Origin: a virus
Direction: 5' to 3' (one strand)
Length of the DNA stretch: 46,200 nt
IMG/VR virus record: IMGVR_UViG_3300020215_000013
Coordinates: 1 to 46,200 of that record
The translations under genes were made by a program, and so were the position numbers. Every line of letters begins with the position of its first letter. The first letter of the stretch is position 1. Shown here piece by piece: positions 7,575 to 15,844 of the stretch. A model generated the notes under the pieces. That model had not been told where the DNA came from. It was given only the letters and a program-made list of their open reading frames with translations, and did no database searches.

Positions 7575-9661
7575 AAATTTTAAAATATTTAGTAATTTCT
7601 TTAGGCGCATTTATTTCTACAAGTTTTGGTGCTCCAGTCACTCCGCCAAATGGCGGCAATGGAGTTTCAAATTGCCCAACCTGCACAACTACCGTGACCT
7701 CCGCTGTTAATTTACCGTCTGATATAAATCTACAAAATGCCTATAATAATGCGGTTTTAAAACAAATTAAATTTCCAGTAGCGGGTGGATTAGCATTTCT
7801 CAATTCAATGGATGATAATCTCTTTATTATTTCTGATGTTGTCGTTGCGGGATTCGAGCCATTTATCATTTCTGGGGATGGCGCGACTGGTTTATCCGTT
7901 ATTAATACCGACGATTCCATTTCAACTTTTTTTCAAATAAAAAGTACGGAATATGGCAGTGCTCCTTTTCCGTTTATGACGACTGCGCAAGAAAATCCGA
8001 TTAATCTGACGAATGCGCCAGCGGGTTGGGGAGTTTTTGATACAAATAAAAAAACATTTAACGTTTGGGACGGCGCAGAGAAACAAGACGTTCTGACTGC
8101 TCAGCATGTTGAAGGTACTGGCACGGTCACAGTCACTAATAATGGTGACGGTACGGTCACGATAAATGGATCTGGCGGTAGCGTTCCTGACGCGGCCTAT
8201 TCGTCATTCTCAACGCAGAATAATTCATTTGCGACAGTTTTCCCCGCGATAAATACCTTTAAACCTATCGTTTTAGGTACGGTGTTTTCTAAAGATCAAT
8301 CATCCGATTTTTCAAACAGTTTCATGACAATTGATTCTGTTTCAACGCCGGTTATGACTTATACTGGTGCAACAACTCAATTTGAGCATTTTAATTTAGG
8401 GTTGTCAGTTCGTGGAGCGGTGGCTAGTAGCGCTACTTTTAAATTTTGCGCCTTTGTGCGATTACAAAACGGTACAATCCAAAATACCGAATACTGTCAA
8501 ATTGCTACAATCGACAACTTAATTGATTTTAAACCGATTGCTCCAATTACCGGCAATATTTCGCTGGCTACTGGAGACGCTCTTTTTATAGAAGTAGAAA
8601 ACACGACGAATACAAATTCCGTTTATGCCGCATTCTCTAATTATTCGATTGATAGTGTTGCAGGCAGTATTGCTAACACGAATGGGTTGCCAGAAGGCGC
8701 AAGTAATTTATATCTCAGTCAAGATGGCGGCGCGACACTGGCAAGTAAAACCGGTGCGGTAATAAATGGGAATTTAGCGCAATTTTCCGGGACAAGTGGA
8801 TTAATCGAAGATAGTGGGGCAGCGCTTAGTGATCTAACATTTCAATACATTTATGAACACGACCCTGCATTTCCATCGTCTGAATTGCAATTAAGTTCGT
8901 TGCCGTTTTCGGGAATAAATTGGACTAGTCAAAATACATCAGCGGTATTTAATTTCTCGGATTCAGGCACATATACGACTTATGCTTTAATGAGCCAAAC
9001 CCCGATTGGAAATTTTTATACAGGCATGGCGAGCGTTGACCCTAACAGCACTTTGTTTAGTGCTGATTGCGATGTTTTTAATTGCGGTACATTACCCTAT
9101 CCGAGATTAGACAGTGCGCGAGAAGCGGGAATTTTACTTGGCTCTGCGCCCAAAGGTCTTAGTGTTTTTAATACCGATAACAATACGCTGGATATTTTTG
9201 ATGGCAGTCAGTTCAGAAAACACATTAGCACAAATCAATTCTCTGGCGATTTTACTGTAAGTACGAGCGGTGTTTCTACTTTATCTTCTGCGGGAATTTC
9301 AAAAATAATTGCAATTACAATTGTTTCTGGAACGTCAGAACAAATGACGGATAGCGCCATCACAAATAGATATGTAATGAATAATACTTCGCTATCGACT
9401 TTGACTCTCCCAACATCAATGACTGTCGGCCATTCGATAGAAATAATCGGCAGCGGAGCAGGATTATGGAAAATCGCACAGAATGCCAACCAGTATATTT
9501 CGACATCATCGGGAGGAAATCCTGCATTCACTACGACAGGTGTGACAGGGCATGCTGATGGTTCAAATTTTACTGATTGCATCATTTTAACTTACAGTGG
9601 AGTAAACCAATTTGTCATTTCATCGGTACAAACCAGCGGTTCTGGCGTTGTGTTAAATTGA
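7571..9661 (+). CDS. Large fibre-like protein with N-terminal signal peptide
   Basis: 696 residues. Residues 1-20 look like a Sec signal peptide (MKILK, hydrophobic VISLGAFIS core, SFGA cut site before PVTPP). The mature part is Gly/Ser/Thr/Asn-rich. It has two copies of a fibre motif: WGVFDTNKKTFNVWDG (about residue 155) and LSVFNTDNNTLDIFDG (about 530). These correspond to the vfDt..k.l.fydG..w repeat of phage fibres. A signal peptide is unexpected in a virion fibre, so the protein may be exported, act at the host surface, or use the segment as a tail anchor. It overlaps the previous gene by ATGA. Confidence 0.75.
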   Translation: MKILKYLVISLGAFISTSFGAPVTPPNGGNGVSNCPTCTTTVTSAVNLPSDINLQNAYNNAVLKQIKFPVAGGLAFLNSMDDNLFIISDVVVAGFEPFIISGDGATGLSVINTDDSISTFFQIKSTEYGSAPFPFMTTAQENPINLTNAPAGWGVFDTNKKTFNVWDGAEKQDVLTAQHVEGTGTVTVTNNGDGTVTINGSGGSVPDAAYSSFSTQNNSFATVFPAINTFKPIVLGTVFSKDQSSDFSNSFMTIDSVSTPVMTYTGATTQFEHFNLGLSVRGAVASSATFKFCAFVRLQNGTIQNTEYCQIATIDNLIDFKPIAPITGNISLATGDALFIEVENTTNTNSVYAAFSNYSIDSVAGSIANTNGLPEGASNLYLSQDGGATLASKTGAVINGNLAQFSGTSGLIEDSGAALSDLTFQYIYEHDPAFPSSELQLSSLPFSGINWTSQNTSAVFNFSDSGTYTTYALMSQTPIGNFYTGMASVDPNSTLFSADCDVFNCGTLPYPRLDSAREAGILLGSAPKGLSVFNTDNNTLDIFDGSQFRKHISTNQFSGDFTVSTSGVSTLSSAGISKIIAITIVSGTSEQMTDSAITNRYVMNNTSLSTLTLPTSMTVGHSIEIIGSGAGLWKIAQNANQYISTSSGGNPAFTTTGVTGHADGSNFTDCIILTYSGVNQFVISSVQTSGSGVVLN

Positions 9662-9671
9662 GGATAGATAA

Positions 9672-11108
9672 ATGAAAAAACGCTTAAATTATAGTTTATT
9701 ATGTATTTTTATGTATTCCTTCTCTTTTGCGGCAACACCGATTAATTCAATTGGCTTGGTGATTAATAGCACCACGCCATTATCTACGCCTAATGTTAAT
9801 AATTCGGCTACTGTTACAAATGGAATTTATTCAACGGGCAGTTATGCTAATCCAAGCTGGATAACCTCCATTGCATCATCAAAAATTACGGGGATTTTAC
9901 CCTATGCTAATGGCGGGACAAATGCATCCACTGCATGGACACCAGGAAATGTCTGTTTTTTCGGTTCTTCCGCATTTGATCAAGACAGCACTAATTTTTA
10001 TTACAATAAAACGAATGGTAAGTTGTCTGTTCATGCGGGTACGCCAAATGCCGCCTATAATACAGCATATTTTCAAGTCGGTCCCAGTTCGGCAGATATT
10101 GGGTCGTACGACCCTCAACTATCTCCTGTAGTAATTACATCCAAAACAACAAATGGTGGAAGCACTCCCGCAGCAGCAGAACCCGTTGCCATTTGGATGC
10201 GTCAAGGTGTCGCGGGACAGTCATACGCTAATATCGTAGATTGGAAAATATCGCGCAGTATAAATTCAGGCACGAATGCTAATACGAAATTAGATTTAGG
10301 ATTGACGGGCGGCGGTGGAGATGCGACTTCTACCACGGTAATGTCCTGGTCAAATGAAAATGGTTCATTAAAAACTAATTTTCCTGGATTAACGGCTAGT
10401 TCATTAGTCGCTACTGATAGTTCTAAAAATCTTGTTAGCACAAACACATTGTCGTCTACAGTTCTCGGCAATATTCCAAAAATGACACTGACTGTATTGA
10501 CCAGCGGCGATGGACTGACCTATACAACTCCTGCTGGCGTCACTCATTTAGTTATAACGATGTGCGCAAGCGGCGGGAGTGGAGCAGGAGTAGCAGCATC
10601 TGCATCTAATGCGGGGGCCGCCAGTGGCGGCGGCGGAGGGGGATGGCTTAAAAGATATATCGCTAATCCTGCTGCAACATATACCTATACTGTCGGAGCG
10701 GCTGTGGCTGGTGGAGCTGCGGGCGCGAATCCTGGCTCGAATGGGAATACCACAACTTTCGGAGCACTGACTGCAAACGGTGGCAGTGCTGGGGCGGCAG
10801 ACACGTCTTCTATCAATGCGCATATAGTTCAAGGTGGATTGGGCGGCAGTGCATCTGGGGGCGACATTAATTTAACCGGAAGTTCCGGTGGTCCTGGCAT
10901 AACTATAAGTTCAAGTGTTTCACTTGGAGGATATGGCGGACCGTCGCAAATGGGCGGACTGATACGCGGACCTCTCAACGCCAATGGTGCTAATGGTTTA
11001 ACGCCTTGTGGTGGTGGTGCCGGCGCCGCATCGAATAACGCAACTTCACGAGCAGGCGGTGATTCTGGGCGCGGTGAAATTGATGTTGAAGAATATTATA
11101 ACGGTTAA
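9672..11108 (+). CDS. Glycine-rich adhesin/fibre-like protein with N-terminal signal peptide
   Basis: 478 residues with SD GAGGA. Residues 1-21 again look like a signal peptide (MKKRLNYSLL core, ending FSFAA before TPINS). Residues about 70-85 have the fibre phrase ITGILPYANGGTN. The last about 160 residues are extremely Gly/Ala/Ser-rich, with GGGGGG and repeated GG-S/A-G blocks, like the polyglycine sandwich tips of T-even-type adhesins. It ends with DVEEYYNG. It is probably a receptor-binding tip or surface adhesin. Its pairing with the preceding gene suggests the two act together. Confidence 0.72.
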   Translation: MKKRLNYSLLCIFMYSFSFAATPINSIGLVINSTTPLSTPNVNNSATVTNGIYSTGSYANPSWITSIASSKITGILPYANGGTNASTAWTPGNVCFFGSSAFDQDSTNFYYNKTNGKLSVHAGTPNAAYNTAYFQVGPSSADIGSYDPQLSPVVITSKTTNGGSTPAAAEPVAIWMRQGVAGQSYANIVDWKISRSINSGTNANTKLDLGLTGGGGDATSTTVMSWSNENGSLKTNFPGLTASSLVATDSSKNLVSTNTLSSTVLGNIPKMTLTVLTSGDGLTYTTPAGVTHLVITMCASGGSGAGVAASASNAGAASGGGGGGWLKRYIANPAATYTYTVGAAVAGGAAGANPGSNGNTTTFGALTANGGSAGAADTSSINAHIVQGGLGGSASGGDINLTGSSGGPGITISSSVSLGGYGGPSQMGGLIRGPLNANGANGLTPCGGGAGAASNNATSRAGGDSGRGEIDVEEYYNG

Positions 11109-11130
11109 TTTTTTTTAGGAGATTTTTACT

Positions 11131-11418
11131 ATGAATAAAGAACTTTTTGATAAAACGAAATTAATTTTGGATGAAATTAAAGCTAAATATACGAATAGGA
11201 TTAGAAAGCCCGGCGAGACATTAACAGATCCGGTTCTCAGCCCTTATCCCATTTATACATTTTTAGCGGATAGAGATCCAACAGAAGACGAGCCGAATGT
11301 TTATCATGGTTATGATGGATTGGTATTGTTCTGGGTTAATCAAACGTCTACGGAACTTTCTGTATCTACAGATAATTTAGACCCAACACTAGGCTGGAAG
11401 AAAGTAGTTACAGCTTAA
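11131..11418 (+). CDS. 95-residue protein of the fibre cluster
   Basis: It is preceded by a good SD (AGGAG about 10 nt upstream). Residues 1-20 are helical and charged. The rest contains a small domain with GYDGLVLFWVNQTSTELSV. No known family is recognised; it could be a chaperone or minor virion component. An 80-nt gap with its own SD (AAGGAG) separates it from the next gene. Confidence 0.55.
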   Translation: MNKELFDKTKLILDEIKAKYTNRIRKPGETLTDPVLSPYPIYTFLADRDPTEDEPNVYHGYDGLVLFWVNQTSTELSVSTDNLDPTLGWKKVVTA

Positions 11419-11498
11419 TTCCATCAAGAATTTATTGATCTCTAAAGGTCAGCAAGCAATTGCTGAAGATAAAAATTAGAAAATAAGGAGAAAGTATA

Positions 11499-12386
11499 AT
11501 GGCTCTTTTAAGTTTAAACCCAAATTTTGCAGGTCAATCAGGAGTAAATCCTCGTCTAGTTCGAATGATCTCAACTGATGATTATGATGCAATTACCGCA
11601 GAAAATTACCTATTAAATGCATCAAATCTTGGAAGTCCTTTGATGCCAACAGATTTTATTTTTGCGTCTTATGGTGCGGATTCAACAATACATGGTATTT
11701 TTTATCCAGTAATTGATGCTGGCTCAATTACGCTAGCGCCATACGTGGGTGAAGGCAATGTTCAATTGCCCGTACTGGTTAATCACATTGCTATTTTTAA
11801 AGATACGAATGGCTTAATTGGAGATGATTCCGCAATGGCAATCAACGGCGGCAATTTCCAGGCTGGATTGTCTGGTACTGCGGGTTATCTTGCATCTTTT
11901 CCAGCAACGGCAGCTAAAGGCAGCTTACGCCTTACAGCGGTTGCCAATAGTGGGGACACCGTTACGACCATTAGCAATGCGGCTATGGGGCAAGCCAGCG
12001 TTGTTTCAATCCCTGATCCGGCAGCAGCGACGGCTAATTTCTTGGTTGCGCCAGCCGCGTTGGTCAATAACAATCTTTTGAAAGCCAGCGGAACTGCTGG
12101 GTTATCTATTGATTCAGGGATCGCAGCTTCTGCTGTGCAGCTGTCTGCCAATATTAAAGCGAATATTTCCGCAACATGGGGAGGTGGCTCAACAACCAAT
12201 GCTTTTACGATTTCTGGAATTACAACCTCTAGCATTCCAGCGGGAATTAGTATAGCTACATCATCTAATAATGTCTCCATAACAAGTGCCAAAATTCTTA
12301 GCGCGGATACATTAACAGTGCAATTTAGTGCCGATCCCGGTGCAGGGACCTCTGTTTATTATGTGATTTTTGTTGCGCCACAATGA
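11499..12386 (+). CDS. Fibre/virion surface-like protein
   Basis: 295 residues preceded by AAGGAG. It is rich in Ala, Ser and Thr, with the phrase QASVVSIPDPAAATANFLVA followed by LVNNNLLKASGTAGLSIDSG, a pattern seen in fibre or decoration proteins of environmental phages. The C-terminal about 70 residues alternate hydrophobic and Ser/Thr residues like a beta-sandwich and end in a compact domain (VYYVIFVAPQ). No signal peptide. Role unassigned. It overlaps the next gene by ATGA. Confidence 0.6.
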   Translation: MALLSLNPNFAGQSGVNPRLVRMISTDDYDAITAENYLLNASNLGSPLMPTDFIFASYGADSTIHGIFYPVIDAGSITLAPYVGEGNVQLPVLVNHIAIFKDTNGLIGDDSAMAINGGNFQAGLSGTAGYLASFPATAAKGSLRLTAVANSGDTVTTISNAAMGQASVVSIPDPAAATANFLVAPAALVNNNLLKASGTAGLSIDSGIAASAVQLSANIKANISATWGGGSTTNAFTISGITTSSIPAGISIATSSNNVSITSAKILSADTLTVQFSADPGAGTSVYYVIFVAPQ

Positions 12387-12658
12387 TGAGTCAGCATGCT
12401 TGGGACATAATTACTTCATGCTTGTTTTCAGTAATACTATTTATATTTAATTACTTTAAATTATTTCTGAAAATGAAATACGATATTGATAATTTTAAAG
12501 GTGTAATTAGTGAAATGAAAGCATTAACCATGGAAGAAAAAAGGGATATTAATACCCGATTCAACCTGCTTGAAGTTAAAATAGAAGAAAGTAAATTGAT
12601 GATTATTGATGCCATTATGAATAGACAAATTTCAACCAGAAAAAGGAAAACAGAATGA
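12383..12658 (+). CDS. Small membrane protein with coiled coil; lysis-gene candidate
   Basis: 91 residues. One N-terminal membrane segment (about residues 8-30, LFSVILFIFNYFKLFL) is followed by a charged helical region (DIDNFKGVISEMKAL onward). Size, topology and place at the very end of the late operon fit a holin or spanin-like protein, but no endolysin lies next to it and no family motif is visible. Translationally coupled at both ends. Confidence 0.5.
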   Translation: MMSQHAWDIITSCLFSVILFIFNYFKLFLKMKYDIDNFKGVISEMKALTMEEKRDINTRFNLLEVKIEESKLMIIDAIMNRQISTRKRKTE

Positions 12659-12807
12659 AACATAAGACTGGATGTTCATGTAGATTTTGCAGTTATTCAA
12701 ATTTTAGTAAAAATAAAATTATTGAAACAAAACATAAAAATACTGAAAAACACATAAAAGGTGCTGCTAGATATTTTGCTGAATATTTCCCGTCGACTTT
12801 AAAATAG
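12655..12807 (+). CDS. 50-residue Cys-containing protein ending the late operon
   Basis: A short frame opens at ATG 12655, overlapping the stop of the previous gene, and ends at TAG 12805-12807. The N-terminus has GCSCRFC, a possible metal-binding knuckle; the rest is basic and helical (KHIKGAARYFAEYF). The last 41 bp overlap the 3' end of the convergent leftward gene at 12767. The coupling suggests a real gene; function unknown. Confidence 0.45.
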   Translation: MKHKTGCSCRFCSYSNFSKNKIIETKHKNTEKHIKGAARYFAEYFPSTLK

Positions 12808-12994
12808 TTTCTTCTGGAATTATTTTTAGCTCTTCCATATCTACAATATGGCCCCATGTAAGTGGACTATCCTCTAGATGCAATTCGGCGTATCTAGTAA
12901 GAGCTTCATTTAAAGTGTCATGAGCGCTATCAAAATCAGAAAAGCCTCCGCATGGATAGTAATCGTCTCCAGTAAAAATCAAAAAACGTTTCAT
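12767..12994 (-). CDS. Conserved small phage protein (KRFLIFTGDDYYPCGG type)
   Basis: 75 residues with SD GGAG. The start MKRFLIFTGDDYYPCGGF matches a small protein often seen in phages of proteobacteria, in which a YYP.GG motif follows an F.F..D segment; its biochemical role is unknown to me. It is the last gene of the leftward block and converges on the late operon. Confidence 0.65.
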   Translation of the reverse strand: MKRFLIFTGDDYYPCGGFSDFDSAHDTLNEALTRYAELHLEDSPLTWGHIVDMEELKIIPEETILKSTGNIQQNI

Positions 12995-13037
12995 TTTTGC
13001 TCCAAAACCATAAGTGTGATTATCAAATTAATCACCC

Positions 13038-13307
13038 TTAAGACGGTAATAATGGTACAGGCATCCACCACACAATTTTTGAGCTTTCTATCCCTCTTCC
13101 CCATACTTCTACAGAGCATTTGGGAAATCTAGTTTTATAAAACTCTTCGGAATAAACTCCATGAAATATTTTGTTCATAGTTTTTTGTAGTATTGCACAA
13201 CACCAATCTGTAGTTGTAAAAGGCATATCTTCAACTAAAAAAAGTATCTCTTGACCTTCTTTCGGTTTTTCTTCTGAAAATTTTATCCAAGCAATTTTTT
13301 CATTCAT
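13038..13307 (-). CDS. DUF551-like protein
   Basis: 89 residues from ATG 13307, chosen because it follows the upstream stop (13312) by 4 nt with AAGGGTG upstream. The protein opens with KIAWIKFSEEKPKEGQEILF and ends with IVWWMPVPLLP. This matches the DUF551 layout (W..v...lP.eg..vl ... W.plP). DUF551 proteins are common in phages and of unknown function. Confidence 0.75.
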   Translation of the reverse strand: MNEKIAWIKFSEEKPKEGQEILFLVEDMPFTTTDWCCAILQKTMNKIFHGVYSEEFYKTRFPKCSVEVWGRGIESSKIVWWMPVPLLPS

Positions 13308-13311
13308 AAAA

Positions 13312-13653
13312 TCAATCACCCTTATTCTCAATGCCTTTCAGCTCATTCAAAGTTAGTTGAACATGTTCAAAATGTCCTATTGTAGCATTCCATTTTAAAT
13401 CGTCTAATAAATGATGTTTATAGAAATCGTAGAGGCTCATTTTTTCGCTGCTGTAAGTTTTGAAATACTTAGAAACTATTTTTTTCAAATCTTTTGCGTC
13501 TATATTTCTGCAAGCAGAACATATAATTTCTGTTAAATTTTTTAGTTCAATTTCCTGTGGGATATTTAAAAAGCAGCATAATTTGATATACAAATCATTT
13601 TTTATTGAATTGTCTTTATAGTCATCATCAGGTTCTGGAGTATGACAAGGCAT
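13312..13653 (-). CDS. Unknown early protein, 113 residues
   Basis: The start MPCHTPEPDDDY is preceded by a weak GAGAG. The protein is mostly helical by composition, with two Cys (IICSACRNI) at about residues 44-47 and no membrane segment. No family is recognised. It is co-directional with, and closely spaced to, the DUF551 gene. Confidence 0.55.
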   Translation of the reverse strand: MPCHTPEPDDDYKDNSIKNDLYIKLCCFLNIPQEIELKNLTEIICSACRNIDAKDLKKIVSKYFKTYSSEKMSLYDFYKHHLLDDLKWNATIGHFEHVQLTLNELKGIENKGD

Positions 13654-13700
13654 ATTCTGCTCTCTCTTGTAAATCTAGATTAAATATTACATTAATTAAA

Positions 13701-13774
13701 TAGCGGAGGCCAGATTTGAACTGGCGATCTGTTGATTATGAGCCAACCGGGATGAACCGCTTCCCTACTCCGCA
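13701..13774 (-). tRNA. tRNA with CAU anticodon, initiator-like (fMet type)
   Basis: Read on the minus strand, a 74-nt cloverleaf forms. The acceptor is UGCGGAG with CUCCGCU (6 pairs and a U1-U72 mismatch). The D stem is GGGA/UCCC. The anticodon arm is GUUGG-CUCAUAA-UCAAC with anticodon CAU, the variable loop is AGAUC, the T arm is GCCAG-UUCAAAU-CUGGC, and the discriminator is A. CCA is not encoded. The unpaired 1-72 position and purine 11-pyrimidine 24 pair are hallmarks of bacterial initiator tRNA, and overall it resembles fMet tRNA. It lacks the full run of three G-C pairs in the anticodon stem. Confidence 0.85.
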
Positions 13775-13780
13775 ATTTTT

Positions 13781-14047
13781 TTATAAGGCATCATCTCCTT
13801 TTAGGAATTTTGAAAATGGTTTTAACCATGAAAATTTTTTGGACTTTCTTTTTGCTGCGGACGCTCTGACATTCCTTTTAACGCGAAATCCAATTATAAT
13901 TTCTCCGTCTTCTTCGGATTTCACTTTAAAATCAACATCATGAACCAAACCGCAATCGCAACAACCCAGTTTATACTCTTTATGAACTGGATAAATCCAA
14001 TCTGACCAACCATCTTCATTTGCGTAATGCTGCTTGTATTTAGTCAT
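13781..14047 (-). CDS. Conserved phage zinc-binding protein (CCDCGLVH type)
   Basis: 88 residues. The phrases YANEDGWSDWIYPVHKEYKL and CCDCGLVHDVDFKV match a widespread small phage family in which a CDCGL.H knuckle follows a W..P....Y segment. Its function is unknown to me. A basic, Lys-rich tail of about 25 residues follows the conserved part. It lies directly upstream of the tRNA in the direction of transcription. Confidence 0.75.
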   Translation of the reverse strand: MTKYKQHYANEDGWSDWIYPVHKEYKLGCCDCGLVHDVDFKVKSEEDGEIIIGFRVKRNVRASAAKRKSKKFSWLKPFSKFLKGDDAL

Positions 14048-14088
14048 TTTTAGTCTCGCAATTCACAAGTTTGTATCCATCTTTTTTC

Positions 14089-14123
14089 AAATAGATACAG
14101 AGGATATTAGTTTGTATCTATTT
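14089..14123. repeat. Perfect 11-bp inverted repeat downstream of ssb
   Basis: AAATAGATACA (14089-14099) and TGTATCTATTT (14113-14123) are perfect arms separated by 13 bp. The hairpin lies between the ssb stop and the next leftward gene. No U-tract follows on the transcribed strand, so it is more likely an mRNA-stabilising or processing hairpin than a classical terminator. Confidence 0.55.
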
Positions 14124-14130
14124 GGATTTC

Positions 14131-14571
14131 TTAGAATGGAATATCATCATCGTAGCTCCCGTGCCCTGCCGCTTCCATTTGCTGCTCTACTTCTCCTTCA
14201 TTTGGAGGTACCCATGGATTCCCCTCCCCTTTTTTACTATCCAACATTTGCATTTCTTTAGCGATTATTTCGGTGGTGAAACGATCCGCTTTCGTTTCTT
14301 TATCTTGCCACTTGCGGGTTTGGATTCTACCCTCGACGTAGATTTTAGAACCTTTCTTCAGATATTCTTTTACTATTTCTGCTAATCGATTAAAAAACAC
14401 AATCCGATGCCATTCGGTCTTTTCTTTATGTTCGCTGGTGGTTTTGTCTTTCCAAGTTTGGGATGTGGCCATACTGATATGAGCTATGCAGATTCCGCCT
14501 TTTGTGTATTCTACTTTTGGGTCAGTGCCAAGATTTCCGATCAGAATAACTTTATTTACCCCTCGTGACAT
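14131..14571 (-). CDS. ssb: Single-stranded DNA-binding protein
   Basis: 146 residues from ATG 14571, chosen because GAGGG precedes it; the longer frame reaching 14613 lacks such a site. The OB fold starts [17 protein letters not shown] and continues with the typical [15 protein letters not shown] and [18 protein letters not shown]. The acidic C-terminal tip DDDIPF is the peptide used by bacterial SSB to recruit partner proteins. It would protect ssDNA in phage replication and recombination. Its leader lies next to the iteron region. Confidence 0.96.
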   Translation of the reverse strand: MSRGVNKVILIGNLGTDPKVEYTKGGICIAHISMATSQTWKDKTTSEHKEKTEWHRIVFFNRLAEIVKEYLKKGSKIYVEGRIQTRKWQDKETKADRFTTEIIAKEMQMLDSKKGEGNPWVPPNEGEVEQQMEAAGHGSYDDDIPF

Positions 14572-14652
14572 ATTTCCCTCTTTGCTTAAGTTCCGGGCCT
14601 TAGGCAAACCCAAAAACCCGGCGAGATATTTTCATGAGGCTTAAGTGTAAGT

Positions 14653-14741
14653 TATATCTCGTTAACTATCCAGTTTTATATCTAGATAATTATCTTGTTT
14701 ATATCTAAATACATATCTTGATATATATCTCGTTTATCTAA
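14653..14741. repeat. Iteron array (TATCTCG/TATCTTG type) in the ssb-parA intergenic region
   Basis: Seven copies of TATCT[C/T/A][G/A] start at about 14655, 14679, 14691, 14702, 14714, 14726 and 14735, mostly 11-12 bp apart. They are the reverse complement of the CGAGATA/CAAGATA repeats inside the gene at 15844. A further copy in the opposite sense (GCGAGATATT) lies at 14621-14630 in the ssb leader. The even helical phasing points to a cooperative binding site (origin, partition centromere or autoregulatory operator). Confidence 0.75.
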
Positions 14742-14769
14742 ATAACGTACATTTTATTTGAAAATACGC

Positions 14770-14798
14770 TTTACATATTTCCCATAATAAGCTACATT
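14770..14798 (+). promoter_or_regulatory. Candidate sigma70 promoter of the parA-rep cassette
   Basis: TTTACA (14770-14775), a 17-bp spacer and TACATT (14793-14798) precede parA. ATTTCCCA at 14777-14784 in the spacer is repeated in inverse as TGGGAAAT at 14828-14835, which covers the ribosome-binding site, so these may be paired operator half-sites. ParA of the type with an N-terminal extension commonly represses its own promoter. Confidence 0.5.
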
Positions 14799-14839
14799 GA
14801 ACCAATTAAAGTTAATTTAACCTTTTTTTGGGAAATTTT

Positions 14840-15844
14840 ATGGATATCGGGCAAATTAGACTGTCTCATCTTTCAATGATGACCGGCATGATCCGAAGGA
14901 CATTAACGGCCAGGGCACATGCTTTATTCGATAAAAATGATTTGAATCGGTCTTCAGGTAATCAAATTATTTTAAATTCTGATCAAGTGTATCAACTTCT
15001 TGAAGATCAATTCATATACAAAAAAGGCAAGATAATTTGCATGGCAATGAGAAAAGGTGGTGTTGGAAAAACATTTATTTCCTTCTTTTTAACGCATTTA
15101 ATAAGCTCTCTAGGATTAAAGTTCTGCATAATCGATCTTGATCAAGAAAGCCTTTTGACACAGAAGATATTAAAGATACAAGATTATTTGCCGATTAATA
15201 CTCCTGTTTTTGTTGATCTTGTGAGTAAGAATATTCATCCCGAATTAGGGAGAAAAGTTAATATCGAAGATATCATTATGCCCGTCTCTAAAAACTTAAG
15301 TATAATTCCCTCAACTGTAAAAAATACATTGCTTGCTCAAACTATTGCATTTCAAGGTATCAAGCATTATGAAAATTGGTTAAATGAGCTTTGTATTGAT
15401 TATTTAAGATCGCACTATGATGTTATTTTAATAGATACACCCGCTGGGGATTCTGTACTTCTCTCTTCTTTTTATCTTTGTTTAGATGAAAGAGATAGCA
15501 TTTTAATCCCGGCCTTTGCTGATCAAGCTGCCACATTTTCAATTTCAAATACGCTTAATGATATCTATGCAATTAGAAAAGAATTTAAAAAACCCTTAGA
15601 TTTAGATATTAACGTTGTTATTAATAAAAAGCCTACTAATCGATTGTCCGAGGAAAATTTCGAGTCTGAAATACAACGATTATATAATGAATTTATATGG
15701 AGAGAATATATACCAGACAATGCTCAATTAACTACAATTTACAACCAACCTAGTCTATTAGATTCTTTAAAAGACCCAAAACAATTCTACGATAATATAA
15801 GTTTTTTATTAAAAAAATTTAAAATCTTAAAAGGCGATGAATAA
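14840..15844 (+). CDS. parA: ParA-type partition ATPase
   Basis: 334 residues from ATG 14840 with GGGAA upstream; the TTG at 14828 is rejected. A deviant Walker A, RKGGVGKT, is at 71-78, Walker A' (CIIDLDQES) near 96-103, and Walker B (VILIDTPAG) near 194-202. The about 65 residues before Walker A are long enough for the N-terminal DNA-binding region of P1-type (type Ia) ParA, which represses its own operon. It segregates plasmid copies together with a ParB-like partner and a centromere. Its stop overlaps the next gene (TAATG). Its presence in a phage genome indicates stable plasmid maintenance. Confidence 0.93.
   Translation: MDIGQIRLSHLSMMTGMIRRTLTARAHALFDKNDLNRSSGNQIILNSDQVYQLLEDQFIYKKGKIICMAMRKGGVGKTFISFFLTHLISSLGLKFCIIDLDQESLLTQKILKIQDYLPINTPVFVDLVSKNIHPELGRKVNIEDIIMPVSKNLSIIPSTVKNTLLAQTIAFQGIKHYENWLNELCIDYLRSHYDVILIDTPAGDSVLLSSFYLCLDERDSILIPAFADQAATFSISNTLNDIYAIRKEFKKPLDLDINVVINKKPTNRLSEENFESEIQRLYNEFIWREYIPDNAQLTTIYNQPSLLDSLKDPKQFYDNISFLLKKFKILKGDE

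Noticed and set aside
9235-9585. 116-codon open frame on the minus strand
   Set aside because: Shadow of the 696-residue fibre-like gene; no ribosome-binding site and no partner genes on that strand.
11885-12292. 135-codon open frame on the minus strand
   Set aside because: Antisense to the Ala-rich virion gene at 11499; long shadows are expected opposite Ala/Ser/Thr-rich coding sequence.
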